Shown here in pieces: positions 1 to 9,093 of a DNA stretch of 64,000 nucleotides (the stretch's first letter is position 1; the number at the start of each line of letters is the position of its first letter). Made by a program: the position numbers and the translations under genes. The stretch is from contig NZ_BCQS01000013.1 in NCBI RefSeq assembly GCF_001552195.1, positions 186,001 through 250,000 of the forward strand. The letters run 5' to 3'. The notes beneath the pieces are model-generated. The model was given only the letters and a program-made list of their open reading frames with translations, was not told the origin of the DNA and searched no databases. This DNA comes from Actinomadura latina NBRC 106108 (GTDB taxonomy: Bacteria; Actinomycetota; Actinomycetes; Streptosporangiales; Streptosporangiaceae).

Positions 1-895
1 GCGACACCTTGCTCCAGATCGGCCCGGCGATCGCGGCGGGCACGAGGAAGGCGCCCATGAGCACCGCCGTGAAGCCCTCGTCGTCCAGCATGTACTCGGT
101 GTAGAAGGGCACCGCGGCGAGGAACAGGTGCACCGTGACGCTCGTGAACAGGTAGGACAGCACCAGCGTCCGGAACTCGCGGTCCCGCCACGCGATCCGG
201 ACGTCGGCGAGGGCGGAGTGGCCGTGCCCGTCCGGGATCCGGAAACCGCACCGGTCGGTGAGCCGCCGGACGAAGACCACGGCGACCACGCCGGTGACGA
301 CGAGCGCGCCGGCGAGCAGGACCGCCATCCGCGCGTAGGCGCCGCGCTCCCCCGACGACACCAGCGCCGGGGCCGCGACCCCCGCGCCGAGCAGCCCCAC
401 GGTGAGCAGCAGCATCCGGTACATGAACACGCGGGTGCGCTCGTGGTAGCCGATCCGCAGATCGGACGGCGTCGTCAGGTACGGCACCTGGAAGCACGCG
501 TACAGGACGTTCCCGGCGATGTAGAAGCCGCCGACCCACAGCGCCGCCGACCAGCCGGAGACGCCGGACGGCACCGAGAACAGGCCGATCCAGGCGAGCG
601 CCAGCAGCAGGCCCCAGCGCAGCATGCCGCGGCGGTGCCCGGCGCGGCGCGCCTGCCGGTCCGACAGCGTCCCGAACAGCGGATGCGCGACCGCGTCGAT
701 GATCTTCGGCAGCAGCAGCGTGAGCCCGGCCAGGACGGGCGACACGCCGAGCGTGTGCGTCATGAAGTACAGGAGCAGGAGGCCCGGGACGGTGACCCAC
801 ACGCCCATCCCGAGCGAACCGGCGGCGTACCCGGTGAGGTCGAAGGCGCGGGGCCGGGCCTCGGTGCCGGGCCGCGTCGACTCGGCGGTGCTCAC
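1..895 (-). CDS. MFS transporter of the GPH/MFS_2 type, C-terminus cut by window edge
   Basis: About 298 N-terminal residues of a multi-pass membrane permease; the gene runs off the left edge. Hydrophobic segments alternate with short polar loops, and the loop after the second helix reads AHPLFGTLSDR, the glycoside-pentoside-hexuronide/melibiose symporter version of the MFS loop 2-3 motif. The start is the GTG at 895, because it overlaps the stop of the upstream SDR gene as GTGA. It is last in the operon monooxygenase-SDR-permease, so it probably takes up the compound those enzymes oxidise or exports the product. The substrate cannot be read from the sequence. Confidence 0.8.
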   Translation of the reverse strand, partial: MSTAESTRPGTEARPRAFDLTGYAAGSLGMGVWVTVPGLLLLYFMTHTLGVSPVLAGLTLLLPKIIDAVAHPLFGTLSDRQARRAGHRRGMLRWGLLLALAWIGLFSVPSGVSGWSAALWVGGFYIAGNVLYACFQVPYLTTPSDLRIGYHERTRVFMYRMLLLTVGLLGAGVAAPALVSSGERGAYARMAVLLAGALVVTGVVAVVFVRRLTDRCGFRIPDGHGHSALADVRIAWRDREFRTLVLSYLFTSVTVHLFLAAVPFYTEYMLDDEGFTAVLMGAFLVPAAIAGPIWSKVS

Positions 896-1737
896 GAGCG
901 GCCCGCGTGCCGGCGCACGACGCGGGCGGCCAGTTCGGCGCCCTCGAACGCGCCCGAGCGGACCCGTTCGGAGAACGTGCGGGCGACGATCCGGTCGGTC
1001 AGCGCGGGCAGGTGCCGGGCGAGGAAGAACTCGACGGCGCCGCGCCGGGTCGTCGTCACGTCCCGGCGGGGACGGCGGGACAGCGCGGCCGACAGCACCG
1101 CGTCCACGACGCCGTCCAGCGGCTCGTAGACGCTCACGCCCTCAAGGGAGAGGCCCGCCGCAGCGGTCGAGTCGTGGATCGGGCTCCGCACCGCCGACGG
1201 GTACACGCACGTCACGCCGACGTGGGTGCCGATCTCCATGCGGAGGGCGTCGGCATACGCGACGAGTGCCCGCTTGGACGCACCGTAGGCGGCGGCCAGG
1301 GGGAGCTGCATGACGGCCATGCGGGACGACAGCATGATGACCCGTCCCCGCGACTCGACCAGGGCGTCCACGCACACCGACGTCACCCGCCAGGCGCCGA
1401 GCAGGTTGATGTCGAGCTGGCGGCGCACCTCCTCGCCGGGCGGGAGCTCGGCCGGGGCGGGGCCGCCGATCCCGGCGTTGTTGATCAGCAGGTCGAGGCC
1501 GCCGAGCCGCTCGACCGCCGCCGCGACGGCGGCGGGGACGGCGTCGTCGCCGGTGATGTCGCACGCGATGACCTCGATCGGGTCGTCCGGGCGGGGCGCG
1601 ACGTCGAGGCCGATGACGCTGGCGCCGAGGCCGGTCAGCCGGGCGCCGATCGCGCGGCCGAACGTGCCGGACGCGCCGGTGACGATGACCCGCATGCCGC
1701 GCGGGTCCCGGCCGCCGGCCGGACGGGATGTGCTCAT
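892..1737 (-). CDS. SDR family NAD(P)-dependent oxidoreductase
   Basis: A 281-residue classical short-chain dehydrogenase. The cofactor site TGASGTFGRAIG lies near residue 20, the NNAG motif follows, and the catalytic Ser and YxxxK are visible in SSRM and YGASK. The ATG at 1737 overlaps the stop of the flavin monooxygenase (ATGA). A frame that stays open further upstream lies inside that neighbour and is not used. It is probably an alcohol/ketone oxidoreductase acting before or after the monooxygenase. The substrate is unknown. Confidence 0.85.
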   Translation of the reverse strand: MSTSRPAGGRDPRGMRVIVTGASGTFGRAIGARLTGLGASVIGLDVAPRPDDPIEVIACDITGDDAVPAAVAAAVERLGGLDLLINNAGIGGPAPAELPPGEEVRRQLDINLLGAWRVTSVCVDALVESRGRVIMLSSRMAVMQLPLAAAYGASKRALVAYADALRMEIGTHVGVTCVYPSAVRSPIHDSTAAAGLSLEGVSVYEPLDGVVDAVLSAALSRRPRRDVTTTRRGAVEFFLARHLPALTDRIVARTFSERVRSGAFEGAELAARVVRRHAGRS

Positions 1738-3077
1738 GCGGGGGTCTCCTCGCGGTGCGTCGGGGTGAACGGCCGGGCGGCGCCCCGCGCGAGCCGGGCG
1801 CGGCCCGCCTTCGCCTCGCGGGGCAGCTCGGCCACGTACTGGTCGAAGTCGACGCGCATCATGGGGCGCCGGTCGCCCCACCGCGCGGTCGCGGCGCGCA
1901 GGGCGCGGGCGACGGCCCGCCGCTGCTCCGCCGGGGACGGCAGGGCATAGGCACCGGAGAAGTAGGCCGCCGCCAGCTTGGCCTGCGCCTCCACGATCGG
2001 CAGCGCCGCGCCCGTCGACTGCATCAGCCCGACGAAGGCGAGGCTCGGGTCGTCCAGGTGGAAGACGCGCTTGTAGAGCGGGAGCCGCTCGGGGTCGCCG
2101 CCCACGAGGGCGCGCGGCAGGAACGGGATGCTCACCCGGTAGCCGGTCGCCCAGACGACGAGGTCGACGGGGTCGGCGGTGCCGCCGGTGAACACGACCC
2201 TGTCCCCGTCGAAGCGTTCGATGCCGGGCCGCGCCGCGACCTCACCGTGGGTCAGGCGGTGCAGGATCGTGTCGCTGATCGTGGGGTGGTTCTGGAACAG
2301 GCCGCCCGCCGGCGCAGGCAGGCCGTAGTCCTGCGGGCGGCCGACGGCGAGCCGCAGCATCGTCTCGGCGACGCGCTGCCTGATCCGCCACGGCAGCGCG
2401 GCGAGGGCGCCGCCGGTCGCGTCGGCCGGCCGCCCGAACAGGTACTTCGGGACGATGTGGACGCCGCGCCGCGCCGACAGCAGCACCGGGCCGCGCGCGA
2501 CGTGGGAGGCGTCCACGGCGATGTCCATGGCCGAGTTTCCCATGCCGACGACGAGGACGCGCTTGCCGCGGAACACCTCGGCGTCGCGGTAGCCGTGCGC
2601 ATGCATCTGCGCGCCGGCGAACTCGCCGGGCGGCGCGGGGTCGGGCCATCGGGGGTCCCAGTTGTGGCCGTTGGCGACCACGACGGCGTCATACCGTCCG
2701 ACGTCGCCGGACTCGGTGGCCACCGCCCACGCACCGGCCCGGTCCACCGACGCGACAGGGCTGTCGAAGCGGATGTGCGGGACGAGGCCGAAGCGCTCCG
2801 CGTAGTCGGCCAGGTAACCGCCGATCATGTCGGCGGACGGGTAGTCGGGCCAGTGCCGGGGCATCGGGAAGTCGGCGAACTCGGTGCGGCCCCTGCTGGT
2901 GTTGAGGTGCAGGGACGCGTAGGCCGGCGACAGGCCGCTCCCCCGCGCCCACAGCCCGCCGGGACGGTCGCCCCGCTCGTAGAGCACGACCTCCACGCCC
3001 GCGTCGCGCAGGGCCTTGCCGGCGGCGAGACCGGCCGGTCCGGCGCCGATCACGGCGACTCGGCGGGCAGAGGTCAT
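1734..3077 (-). CDS. flavin-containing monooxygenase (FMO/Baeyer-Villiger type)
   Basis: A 447-residue soluble flavoprotein that would oxygenate a small organic substrate using NADPH and O2. Visible motifs are the FAD site GAGPAGLAAG (residues 11-20), the FMO signature FAGAQMHAHGY (about 163-173), the NADPH site VGMGNSAMD (about 177-185) and the ATGY motif in VVWATGYRV. The start is the ATG at 3077. The open frame upstream of it covers the divergent regulator and is a high-GC artefact. First gene of a three-gene operon with an SDR and a permease, divergent from a PucR-type activator that is the likely controller. Confidence 0.88.
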   Translation of the reverse strand: MTSARRVAVIGAGPAGLAAGKALRDAGVEVVLYERGDRPGGLWARGSGLSPAYASLHLNTSRGRTEFADFPMPRHWPDYPSADMIGGYLADYAERFGLVPHIRFDSPVASVDRAGAWAVATESGDVGRYDAVVVANGHNWDPRWPDPAPPGEFAGAQMHAHGYRDAEVFRGKRVLVVGMGNSAMDIAVDASHVARGPVLLSARRGVHIVPKYLFGRPADATGGALAALPWRIRQRVAETMLRLAVGRPQDYGLPAPAGGLFQNHPTISDTILHRLTHGEVAARPGIERFDGDRVVFTGGTADPVDLVVWATGYRVSIPFLPRALVGGDPERLPLYKRVFHLDDPSLAFVGLMQSTGAALPIVEAQAKLAAAYFSGAYALPSPAEQRRAVARALRAATARWGDRRPMMRVDFDQYVAELPREAKAGRARLARGAARPFTPTHREETPA

Positions 3078-3201
3078 GAGGCGCTCCCGGAGACGGCGTC
3101 GGCTTGTGGTGGACTCCAACACTAAAGACGGCCACCGGCCGCGAACATGGAGGACGGCACGCGTTTGGCGGCCGAGGGTGTGGCGCACCACAATCGGAGC
3201 C

Positions 3202-4329
3202 ATGGACCAGAGCGACACCGACTGGACGCCGGTGATGGACCTCATCGAGCGGATCTCCGGCGAGGAGGACCTGCTGCCGTCCGTGGTCGCCGGGGTGACC
3301 TCGCTGGTGCGGGAGGTCTCCGTCCTGCCGCCCGCCGACATCGCCGGGCACACCCGCGCGCTGCTCGCCGCGGCGACCCGCGCGATCGCGGCGCGGCGCG
3401 GGCCGACCGAGGGAGAGCTGGCGTTCGTCGCGGAACTCGGCGTGACCCGCGCCCGGCAGGGCGTGCCCGTCGAGGCGGTGCTGAGCGCCATCCATGTCGC
3501 CGAGCGCGCGATCTGGTCGCGGGCCCGGGAGGTCGCCGCGGCCGAGGGCATCGGGGCCGGGCTGCTGCTGGACGCGCGGGAGCTGTACGACGACTGGGCC
3601 GAGGCCGTCCGGACCCGGCTGATCCAGGCGCACCGCGAGGCGCACCGGGAGGCGCGGGCGGGAGCCGGGCCGGGACGGGGGGAACGGGACGCGGCGCTCC
3701 TGCGGCGCCTGCTCGACGGCGGCTCGGCCGCCGCGCTCGCCGCCGCCGAGGCGGGCCTCCCGGCGGGCGGCGCGCTGTGGGTGCTGGCCGCCCGCCCGTC
3801 CGGCGCCGACCGGGAGCGCCCGCCGCCCGCCCGGCCGCCGGCGCTGTCCGCGCTGCTGGACGGCCTGCTGTTCGCGGTGACGGCCCGCCGTCCGGTGTCG
3901 CCCGGCGGCGCGGCGGCGGGGCTCGCGGGGCCGGCCGAGGCGGAGAACCTGGCCGCCGCGCGCCGGCTCGCCGTGTCCGCGCTGGCCGCCGCCGAGGCGA
4001 CCGGGCGGACCGGCGTGGTGCACGTCGCCGAGGTGGCCGTCGTCGCGGCGGCGGCCGACCGCACCGACCTCACCTCGATCCTGCTCGACCGGCACCGGCG
4101 GGCCCGCGCGGAGCTCGGCGCGAACACCGGGCCGGTCGCCCGCGCGGTGTGCGCCTGGCTGGAGGAGGGGCGCGACGTCACCGCGGCCGCCGGACGCCTG
4201 TTCGTGCACCCCAACACGGTGCGGAACAGGGTCCAGCGGTGCGCCGAGGTCACCGGCATCGACGCGTCCGACACGTTCGGCGGCGTCAACGCCTGGTGGC
4301 TCTGCCGCGCCTGGCTCGAACCCTCCTAG
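3202..4329 (+). CDS. PucR/CdaR-type helix-turn-helix regulator with RsbRD-like N-terminus
   Basis: A 375-residue cytosolic regulator. The first 150 residues are an all-helical domain like the RsbRD N-terminal sensor common in actinobacterial PucR proteins. The last 60 residues hold the PucR C-terminal HTH ([19 protein letters not shown]). The ATG at 3202 has GGAG six bases upstream. The gene is divergent from the monooxygenase operon across a 124-bp gap, which suggests it senses the substrate and activates that operon. Its stop overlaps the convergent ABC ATPase stop by 3-4 bases. The effector is unknown. Confidence 0.82.
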   Translation: MDQSDTDWTPVMDLIERISGEEDLLPSVVAGVTSLVREVSVLPPADIAGHTRALLAAATRAIAARRGPTEGELAFVAELGVTRARQGVPVEAVLSAIHVAERAIWSRAREVAAAEGIGAGLLLDARELYDDWAEAVRTRLIQAHREAHREARAGAGPGRGERDAALLRRLLDGGSAAALAAAEAGLPAGGALWVLAARPSGADRERPPPARPPALSALLDGLLFAVTARRPVSPGGAAAGLAGPAEAENLAAARRLAVSALAAAEATGRTGVVHVAEVAVVAAAADRTDLTSILLDRHRRARAELGANTGPVARAVCAWLEEGRDVTAAAGRLFVHPNTVRNRVQRCAEVTGIDASDTFGGVNAWWLCRAWLEPS

Positions 4330-5147
4330 CCGTCGGACGGGGTCGCCGCGGCGTCCAGTTCGTGGGCGAGTTCCTCCAGCTCGCTGCCGCCCGCCATGAG
4401 GCCGGTCAGCTCCTCCCGGGTGATCTCGTCCTTGGTGCGGTAGCCGATGCTCTGGCCCCGGTTGAGGATGAGGAAGCGGTCGCCGACCGGGTAGGCGTGG
4501 TGCGGGTTGTGGGTGATGAAGACGACCGCGAGGCCCCGCTCCCGCGCCTGGACGACGTAGCGCAGCACCACCCCGGCCTGCTTCACGCCGAGGGCGGCCG
4601 TGGGCTCGTCCAGGACGAGGGCCTTGGCGCCGAAGTAGACGGCGCGGGCGATCGCCACGCACTGGCGCTCGCCGCCCGAGAGCGTCCCGATGGGCTGGTC
4701 GACGTCCCGCAGGTCGATGCCCATCGCGGCCATCTCGCCCTGGGTGGTCTTCCGCATGAAGTCGATGTCCATGCGGCCGAAGCCCTTGCGCTTCTCCGAG
4801 CCGAGGAAGAAGTTCCGCCAGACCGGCATCAGCGGGACGACCGCGAGGTCCTGGTAGACGGTCGCGATGCCCCGGTCGAGCGCCTCGCGGGGCGAGTCGA
4901 AGGCGACCTCCTCGCCGTTGACCTCGTACGTGCCGGTGTCGTGCCGGTGCAGGCCCGCGACCACCTTGATGAGGGTGGACTTGCCCGCCCCGTTGTCGCC
5001 CAGCACGCACGTGACCTCGCCGGCGGACGCCTCCAGGTCCACGTCCCGCAGGGCGATGATGGCGCCGTAGTTCTTGCCGACGCCGGTCAGCTTGATCAGC
5101 GGCGCGCGGCCTGCATCCGGCTTGGCGTCCGGCTTGGCGTCCGTCAT
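4326..5147 (-). CDS. sugar ABC transporter ATP-binding protein (single-domain, CUT2 type)
   Basis: A 273-residue ATPase that energises sugar or cyclitol import. It shows Walker [11 protein letters not shown]-loop VYQDLAVVP, signature LSGGERQ, Walker [13 protein letters not shown] and switch ITHN. It has one nucleotide-binding domain, as in FrcA-type systems, rather than the fused double domain of RbsA. The ATG at 5147 overlaps the permease stop (ATGA). Last gene of the iol/ABC run, so the likely cargo is myo-inositol or a relative. That is inferred from context only. Confidence 0.9.
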   Translation of the reverse strand: MTDAKPDAKPDAGRAPLIKLTGVGKNYGAIIALRDVDLEASAGEVTCVLGDNGAGKSTLIKVVAGLHRHDTGTYEVNGEEVAFDSPREALDRGIATVYQDLAVVPLMPVWRNFFLGSEKRKGFGRMDIDFMRKTTQGEMAAMGIDLRDVDQPIGTLSGGERQCVAIARAVYFGAKALVLDEPTAALGVKQAGVVLRYVVQARERGLAVVFITHNPHHAYPVGDRFLILNRGQSIGYRTKDEITREELTGLMAGGSELEELAHELDAAATPSDG

Positions 5148-6205
5148 GACGACCGCTCCACTCTGCGCCGCACGATCAGGTTCACCACGGTCGCGATCAG
5201 CAGCATCGCGCCGAGGAAGAACCGGAACCAGTCGGGGTTCCACTCCGCGTACACGATGCCCTTGTTCGTCATGCCGAAGATGAACGCGCCGATCGCCGCG
5301 CCGATCGCCGACCCGTAGCCGCCGGTCAGCAGGCAGCCGCCGATGACCGCGCAGATGATGTACAGGAACTCGTTGCCGACGCCCTCGCCCGACTGGATGG
5401 TCGCGAACGCGAACACCAGGTGCATGCCGGAGAACCAGGCGCAGAACGCGACGCCCATGAACAGGCCGATCTTCACGCGCGCGACGGGGACGCCGACCGC
5501 GCGGGCGCTGTCGGCGGAGCCGCCCGCCGCGAAGATCCAGTTGCCGGCGCGGGTGCGCAGCAGGAGCCAGGTGGCGATCGCCGTGAACAGCAGCCACCAG
5601 AACACCGTGATCTTCACGTTGACGCCGAGGACGTCGACGTCGGACGCGAAGATGGCGCGGGCGGCGCCGAAGCCGTCCATGTCGCGGACGGAGTCGCTCG
5701 CGACGTTGCCGGTGAGCGCCTTCGTCACGCCGAGGTTGAGCCCGGCGAGCATGAAGAACGTGGCGAGCGTGATGATGAAGCTCGGCAGCTTCGTCTTGAC
5801 GTAGAGGATGCCGTTGACCATGCCGAGCGCCAGCGTCAGGACGAGCGAGACCGCCACGCCCACCCACACGTTCACCGTGAACTGGTAGGCGGTGAGCGCG
5901 GCGATCAGCGCCGACGACGTGACCATCACCCCGGCGGACAGGTCGAACTCGCCGCCGATCATCAGCAGCGACACGCCGACCGCCATGATCCCGAACGTGG
6001 AACTGGCGTACAGCACGGTCGAGAACGACCCGGCGCGCAGGAACGCGTTCGCGACGATCGAGAAGAACACGAACAGCGCGACCGCGCCGAGCAGCGCGCC
6101 CAGCTCCGGGCGGCCCAGCAGCCGCCGCAGCGGCGACTGCCGGGCCAGGCGCTCGTCGGAGCCGGGACCGGCCGGCGGGGGCGGCTCGGCCACGGCTCGC
6201 GTCAT
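5144..6205 (-). CDS. sugar ABC transporter permease (BPD_transp_2)
   Basis: A 353-residue inner-membrane permease with about ten hydrophobic helices. Conserved patches of the ribose/xylose/inositol permease family are visible, for example [13 protein letters not shown], where the family has the GG-DLSVG motif, and [13 protein letters not shown]. The ATG at 6205 overlaps the stop of the binding-protein gene (ATGA), so translation is coupled. It should form the channel with the ATPase at 4326-5147 and receive ligand from the lipoprotein at 6202-7191. Confidence 0.9.
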   Translation of the reverse strand: MTRAVAEPPPPAGPGSDERLARQSPLRRLLGRPELGALLGAVALFVFFSIVANAFLRAGSFSTVLYASSTFGIMAVGVSLLMIGGEFDLSAGVMVTSSALIAALTAYQFTVNVWVGVAVSLVLTLALGMVNGILYVKTKLPSFIITLATFFMLAGLNLGVTKALTGNVASDSVRDMDGFGAARAIFASDVDVLGVNVKITVFWWLLFTAIATWLLLRTRAGNWIFAAGGSADSARAVGVPVARVKIGLFMGVAFCAWFSGMHLVFAFATIQSGEGVGNEFLYIICAVIGGCLLTGGYGSAIGAAIGAFIFGMTNKGIVYAEWNPDWFRFFLGAMLLIATVVNLIVRRRVERSS

Positions 6206-7191
6206 CGCGTCCCCCGGTTCGCGAACGCCTCCAGCCCACCCGCGTTGGCCTTGGTGACGATCGCCGGGCCGGTCAGCACCGGGCGCCCGCCGCCGAGCAC
6301 GTTGCCGTTGTTCTTCAGCAGCCACAGCTGGTCGACCGCCTCGTAGCCCTGCAGGTAGGGCTGCTGGTCGACGGCGAACTCGATCGTGCCCGCCTTGAGC
6401 GAGGCGATGAGGTCCTTGTTCAGGTCGAACGTGCCGATCTTGGCCTTGCTGCCGGTCTCCTTCACCGAGTCGACGGCGGTCGCGGCGAACGGGGCGCCGA
6501 GCGTCAGGATCCCGTCGATGCTCTTGTCCGACTGGAGCTTGGCCGTGATGGACGACTTGACGTCCGGCATGTTCGTGCCCTGGACGAACAGGTTCTCCAG
6601 GTCGCCGCCGAACGTCTTCTTCGCGCCCGCGCAGCGGGCCTCAAGACCGACGTTGCCCTGCTCGTGGACGACGCACAGCGCCTTCTTCGCGCCGATCTTC
6701 CCGAGTTCGGTGCCGGCCGCCTCGCCGGCGATGGACTCGTCCTGCCCGAAGTGCGCCATCGCGCCGAGCTTCGCCGAGTCCTCCGCGCCGGAGTTGATCG
6801 ACACGACCGGGATCTTCGCGGCGGTCGCCCGGGCCAGGACGTCCTTCATGGCGTCCGGCTTGGCGAGCGTGACGATGATCCCGTCGACCTTCTTGTCGAT
6901 CGCGGCCTGGACGAGCTGGGCCTGCTTGCCGCCGTCCGGGTCCGCCGAGTACAGGAACTCGACGTTGTCCTTGGCGGCGGCGGCCTTGGCGCCCTTCTGC
7001 ACGATGTCCCAGAACGTGTCGCCGGCGCCCGAGTGGGTCACCATCGCGATCTTCAGCCGGGGGCCGGCGCCCTCGGGAGCCTCCTCGGACTTCTTCCCGC
7101 CCGAGCTGCTGCAGGCGCTCAGCGCCAGCAGCCCCGCGGCGGCCAGCACCGCGAGGCCCCTGGACGACCCGCGCATGAAAACGCCTCTCAT
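6202..7191 (-). CDS. sugar ABC transporter substrate-binding lipoprotein
   Basis: A 329-residue type I periplasmic-binding-protein fold, exported and lipid-anchored. The N-terminus has arginines, a hydrophobic stretch and the lipobox LSAC followed by a Ser/Gly linker. The mature part shows the sugar-binding pattern ([23 protein letters not shown], the hinge-region [10 protein letters not shown]). The ATG at 7191 has GGAGAG nine bases upstream; a second in-frame ATG five codons later is less well placed. It follows iolB after 112 bp, so it may be read from the iol promoter or from its own promoter in that gap. Inositol or a related polyol is the contextual guess. Confidence 0.9.
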   Translation of the reverse strand: MRGVFMRGSSRGLAVLAAAGLLALSACSSSGGKKSEEAPEGAGPRLKIAMVTHSGAGDTFWDIVQKGAKAAAAKDNVEFLYSADPDGGKQAQLVQAAIDKKVDGIIVTLAKPDAMKDVLARATAAKIPVVSINSGAEDSAKLGAMAHFGQDESIAGEAAGTELGKIGAKKALCVVHEQGNVGLEARCAGAKKTFGGDLENLFVQGTNMPDVKSSITAKLQSDKSIDGILTLGAPFAATAVDSVKETGSKAKIGTFDLNKDLIASLKAGTIEFAVDQQPYLQGYEAVDQLWLLKNNGNVLGGGRPVLTGPAIVTKANAGGLEAFANRGTR

Positions 7192-7235
7192 CGACTGCTC
7201 TCCATTTCTCCCCTGATGGTCGTTCTGAGGAGTTG

Positions 7236-7247
7236 ACCATAGATGGT
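7236..7247. promoter_or_regulatory. short inverted repeat in the iolB to binding-protein gap
   Basis: ACCAT, two bases, ATGGT lies 45 bases upstream of the binding-protein start in the 112-bp gap after iolB. It may be an operator or mRNA structure for separate control of the transport genes. No other gene-like signal is seen in the gap apart from a GC-rich run at 7281-7300. Confidence 0.3.
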
Positions 7248-7303
7248 GGTGGTCTGGGGTCCCATGCCGCTCACAATTCGGCAGCGGCCGCGGCCGCGGC
7301 GCG

Positions 7304-8161
7304 TCAAGGGCGTCCGCCGGCCGAGGTCAGCGGAAGGCGCGGATCGATCTCCTGACCCGCCCAGGTGCCGCGGATCCACGCGTGCGCCGGGTCGTCGCAG
7401 ATGCGCCAGGCCCGCTCCGGGGACGGCCCGGCCATCACGTTCAGGTAGTAGAGGTCGTGGCCCGGCGGCGCCATCGACGGGCCGTGCCAGCCGTGCGGGA
7501 TCAGGACGGCGTCGCCGCTGCGGACCTCCGCGAGCACGTCGACCGGGCGTCCGGGCGAGCCGTAGACGCGCTGGTAGCCCATGCCGTCCCGGGCGACCTC
7601 GAAGTAGTAGATCTCCTCCAGCACCGATTCGCCGGGCCGGTCCTCGTCGTGCTTGTGCGGCGGGAAGGACGACCAGCAGCCGCCGGGCGTGAGCACCTCG
7701 CAGGCGATCAGCTTCTCGGCGAACGGAAACCCCTCGGGCGTGCCGAAGTTGTTGACCTGGCGGCTCGCCGCGCCCGCGCCGCGCAGCTCCACGGGCACCT
7801 TCTCGGCGGGCCCGTAGCGGGGCTCCCGGCGGCTCTCGCAGCGGGCTCCGGCCAGCGCGAACCGGCCGCGTCCCCGCACGGTGACCTGCGCGTCGCGCGG
7901 GACGTAGGCGAAGTCGCCGACCCGGCTGAACACGTCGTCGCGGCCCTCCAGTTCGAACCGGGAGCCGTCGCACTCGACGACGCACGACCCGGCCAGCGGC
8001 AGCACGATCGTCTCGGACCCGCCGGTGCCGAAGGTGTGCTCGCCACCGCCCGGCAGGTCGAGGACGCGCAGCGACGCATGCGCCCAGCCGGCCGATTCGG
8101 GCGTGACGACGAGCCCGTAGGGGCCTTCCGCGGCGGTGCCGGCGGGCAGGTGGTACCTCAT
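7304..8161 (-). CDS. iolB: 5-deoxy-glucuronate isomerase
   Basis: A 285-residue double-cupin enzyme that converts 5-deoxy-D-glucuronate to 2-deoxy-5-keto-D-gluconate in myo-inositol breakdown. Family landmarks are the metal-site segment FPPHKHDE near residue 165, EEIYYFEV, and IPHGWHGPSMAPPGHDLYYLN near the C-terminus. Length matches the family. The ATG at 8161 overlaps the iolC stop (ATGA). With iolC and iolG-like genes upstream and the importer downstream it defines the locus as inositol-related. iolE, iolD, iolJ and iolA are not in the window. Confidence 0.92.
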   Translation of the reverse strand: MRYHLPAGTAAEGPYGLVVTPESAGWAHASLRVLDLPGGGEHTFGTGGSETIVLPLAGSCVVECDGSRFELEGRDDVFSRVGDFAYVPRDAQVTVRGRGRFALAGARCESRREPRYGPAEKVPVELRGAGAASRQVNNFGTPEGFPFAEKLIACEVLTPGGCWSSFPPHKHDEDRPGESVLEEIYYFEVARDGMGYQRVYGSPGRPVDVLAEVRSGDAVLIPHGWHGPSMAPPGHDLYYLNVMAGPSPERAWRICDDPAHAWIRGTWAGQEIDPRLPLTSAGGRP

Positions 8162-9093
8162 CCGGCCTCCTTGAGGAGTGCTTCGACCTCGTCCTGCGCG
8201 GGCATCGCGTCGGAGCAGGCGATGCGGGACGCGACGATCGCCCCGGCGGCGCCCGCGAACTCGATGAGGCGCCGCAGGTCCCAGCCGGCGAGGAGGCCGT
8301 GGCAGACGGCGCCGCCGAACGCGTCGCCCGCGCCGAGCCCGTTCACGACGTCCACCTCGACCGGCGGAACCCGCACCGTCTCGCGCTGCGTCGCGGCCAG
8401 GACGCCGTCAGGGCCCATCTTCACGATGGCGAGTTCCGGGCCGCGTTCGAGGATCGCGCGGGCGGCGGCCTGCGGCTCCCTCTCCCCCACCGCGACCTCG
8501 CATTCGTCCAGGTTGCCCACTGCGACCTTGGCCTGTTCCAGTGCGAGGCCGGCCCAGTGCGGTGCCTCTGCCGGCTCGCCCCAGAGCATCGGCCTGTAGT
8601 CGAGGTCGATGATGGTCTGCCCCGGGTGTTCGGTCAGCGCTTGCAGGGTCGCCTCACGGCTGGGCTCCTGGGAGAGGCCCGTGACGGTGGCCCAGACGAT
8701 GCGGGCCTCACGGATCGCTTCCAGGTCGAGCTCATGGGGACGGATCTCGAGATCGGGCGCCTTGGGGTAGCGGTAGAAGTACAGCGGGAAGTCGTCCGGC
8801 GGGAAGATCTCGCAGAAGGCCAGCGGTGTCGGAAGGCCGGGGACGGCCGTGACGTACCGGTCGTCCACGTCGTACCCCTGGAGCGCCTTGTGGACGAACC
8901 GCCCGAAGGGGTCGTCGCCAGTGCGGGTGATGACGGCGGCACGACGGCCGTACCTGGCGGCCGCCACGGCGACGTTGGTGGGACTGCCGCCGAGGTACTT
9001 GCCGAACGAGTCGACATCCTCCAGCGGGACGCCGACCTGGTCCGGGTAGACGTCGACGCTCACCCGTCCCATCGTGATGAGGTCGAAGCTCAT
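8158..9093 (-). CDS. iolC: 5-dehydro-2-deoxygluconokinase (PfkB family)
   Basis: A 311-residue ribokinase-type sugar kinase that phosphorylates 2-deoxy-5-keto-gluconate, the step after IolB. It has the PfkB motif 1 region LGGSPTNVAVAAARYG and the ATP/anion-hole motif NGLGAGDAFGGAVCHGLL with the catalytic Asp. The ATG at 9093 overlaps the stop of the dehydrogenase gene (ATGA), so iolG-like, iolC and iolB are tightly coupled. Another PfkB sugar kinase role is possible, but the iolB neighbour makes IolC the best call. Confidence 0.87.
   Translation of the reverse strand: MSFDLITMGRVSVDVYPDQVGVPLEDVDSFGKYLGGSPTNVAVAAARYGRRAAVITRTGDDPFGRFVHKALQGYDVDDRYVTAVPGLPTPLAFCEIFPPDDFPLYFYRYPKAPDLEIRPHELDLEAIREARIVWATVTGLSQEPSREATLQALTEHPGQTIIDLDYRPMLWGEPAEAPHWAGLALEQAKVAVGNLDECEVAVGEREPQAAARAILERGPELAIVKMGPDGVLAATQRETVRVPPVEVDVVNGLGAGDAFGGAVCHGLLAGWDLRRLIEFAGAAGAIVASRIACSDAMPAQDEVEALLKEAG

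Noticed and set aside
3179-3192. TGTGG-CGCA-CCACA inverted repeat upstream of the PucR-type gene
   Set aside because: Short arms, common by chance at this GC content, and no matching copy nearby.
1734-4289. An 851-codon form of the flavin monooxygenase
   Set aside because: The extra N-terminus is low-complexity Ser/Arg/Ala sequence antisense to the PucR-type gene. The FAD motif sits at the start of the 447-residue form.
7267-7279. A minus-strand GAATTGTGAGCGG that looks like half of the E. coli lac operator
   Set aside because: Only one half is present, and a lac-type repressor in this host would not be expected to share the E. coli site. Chance match.
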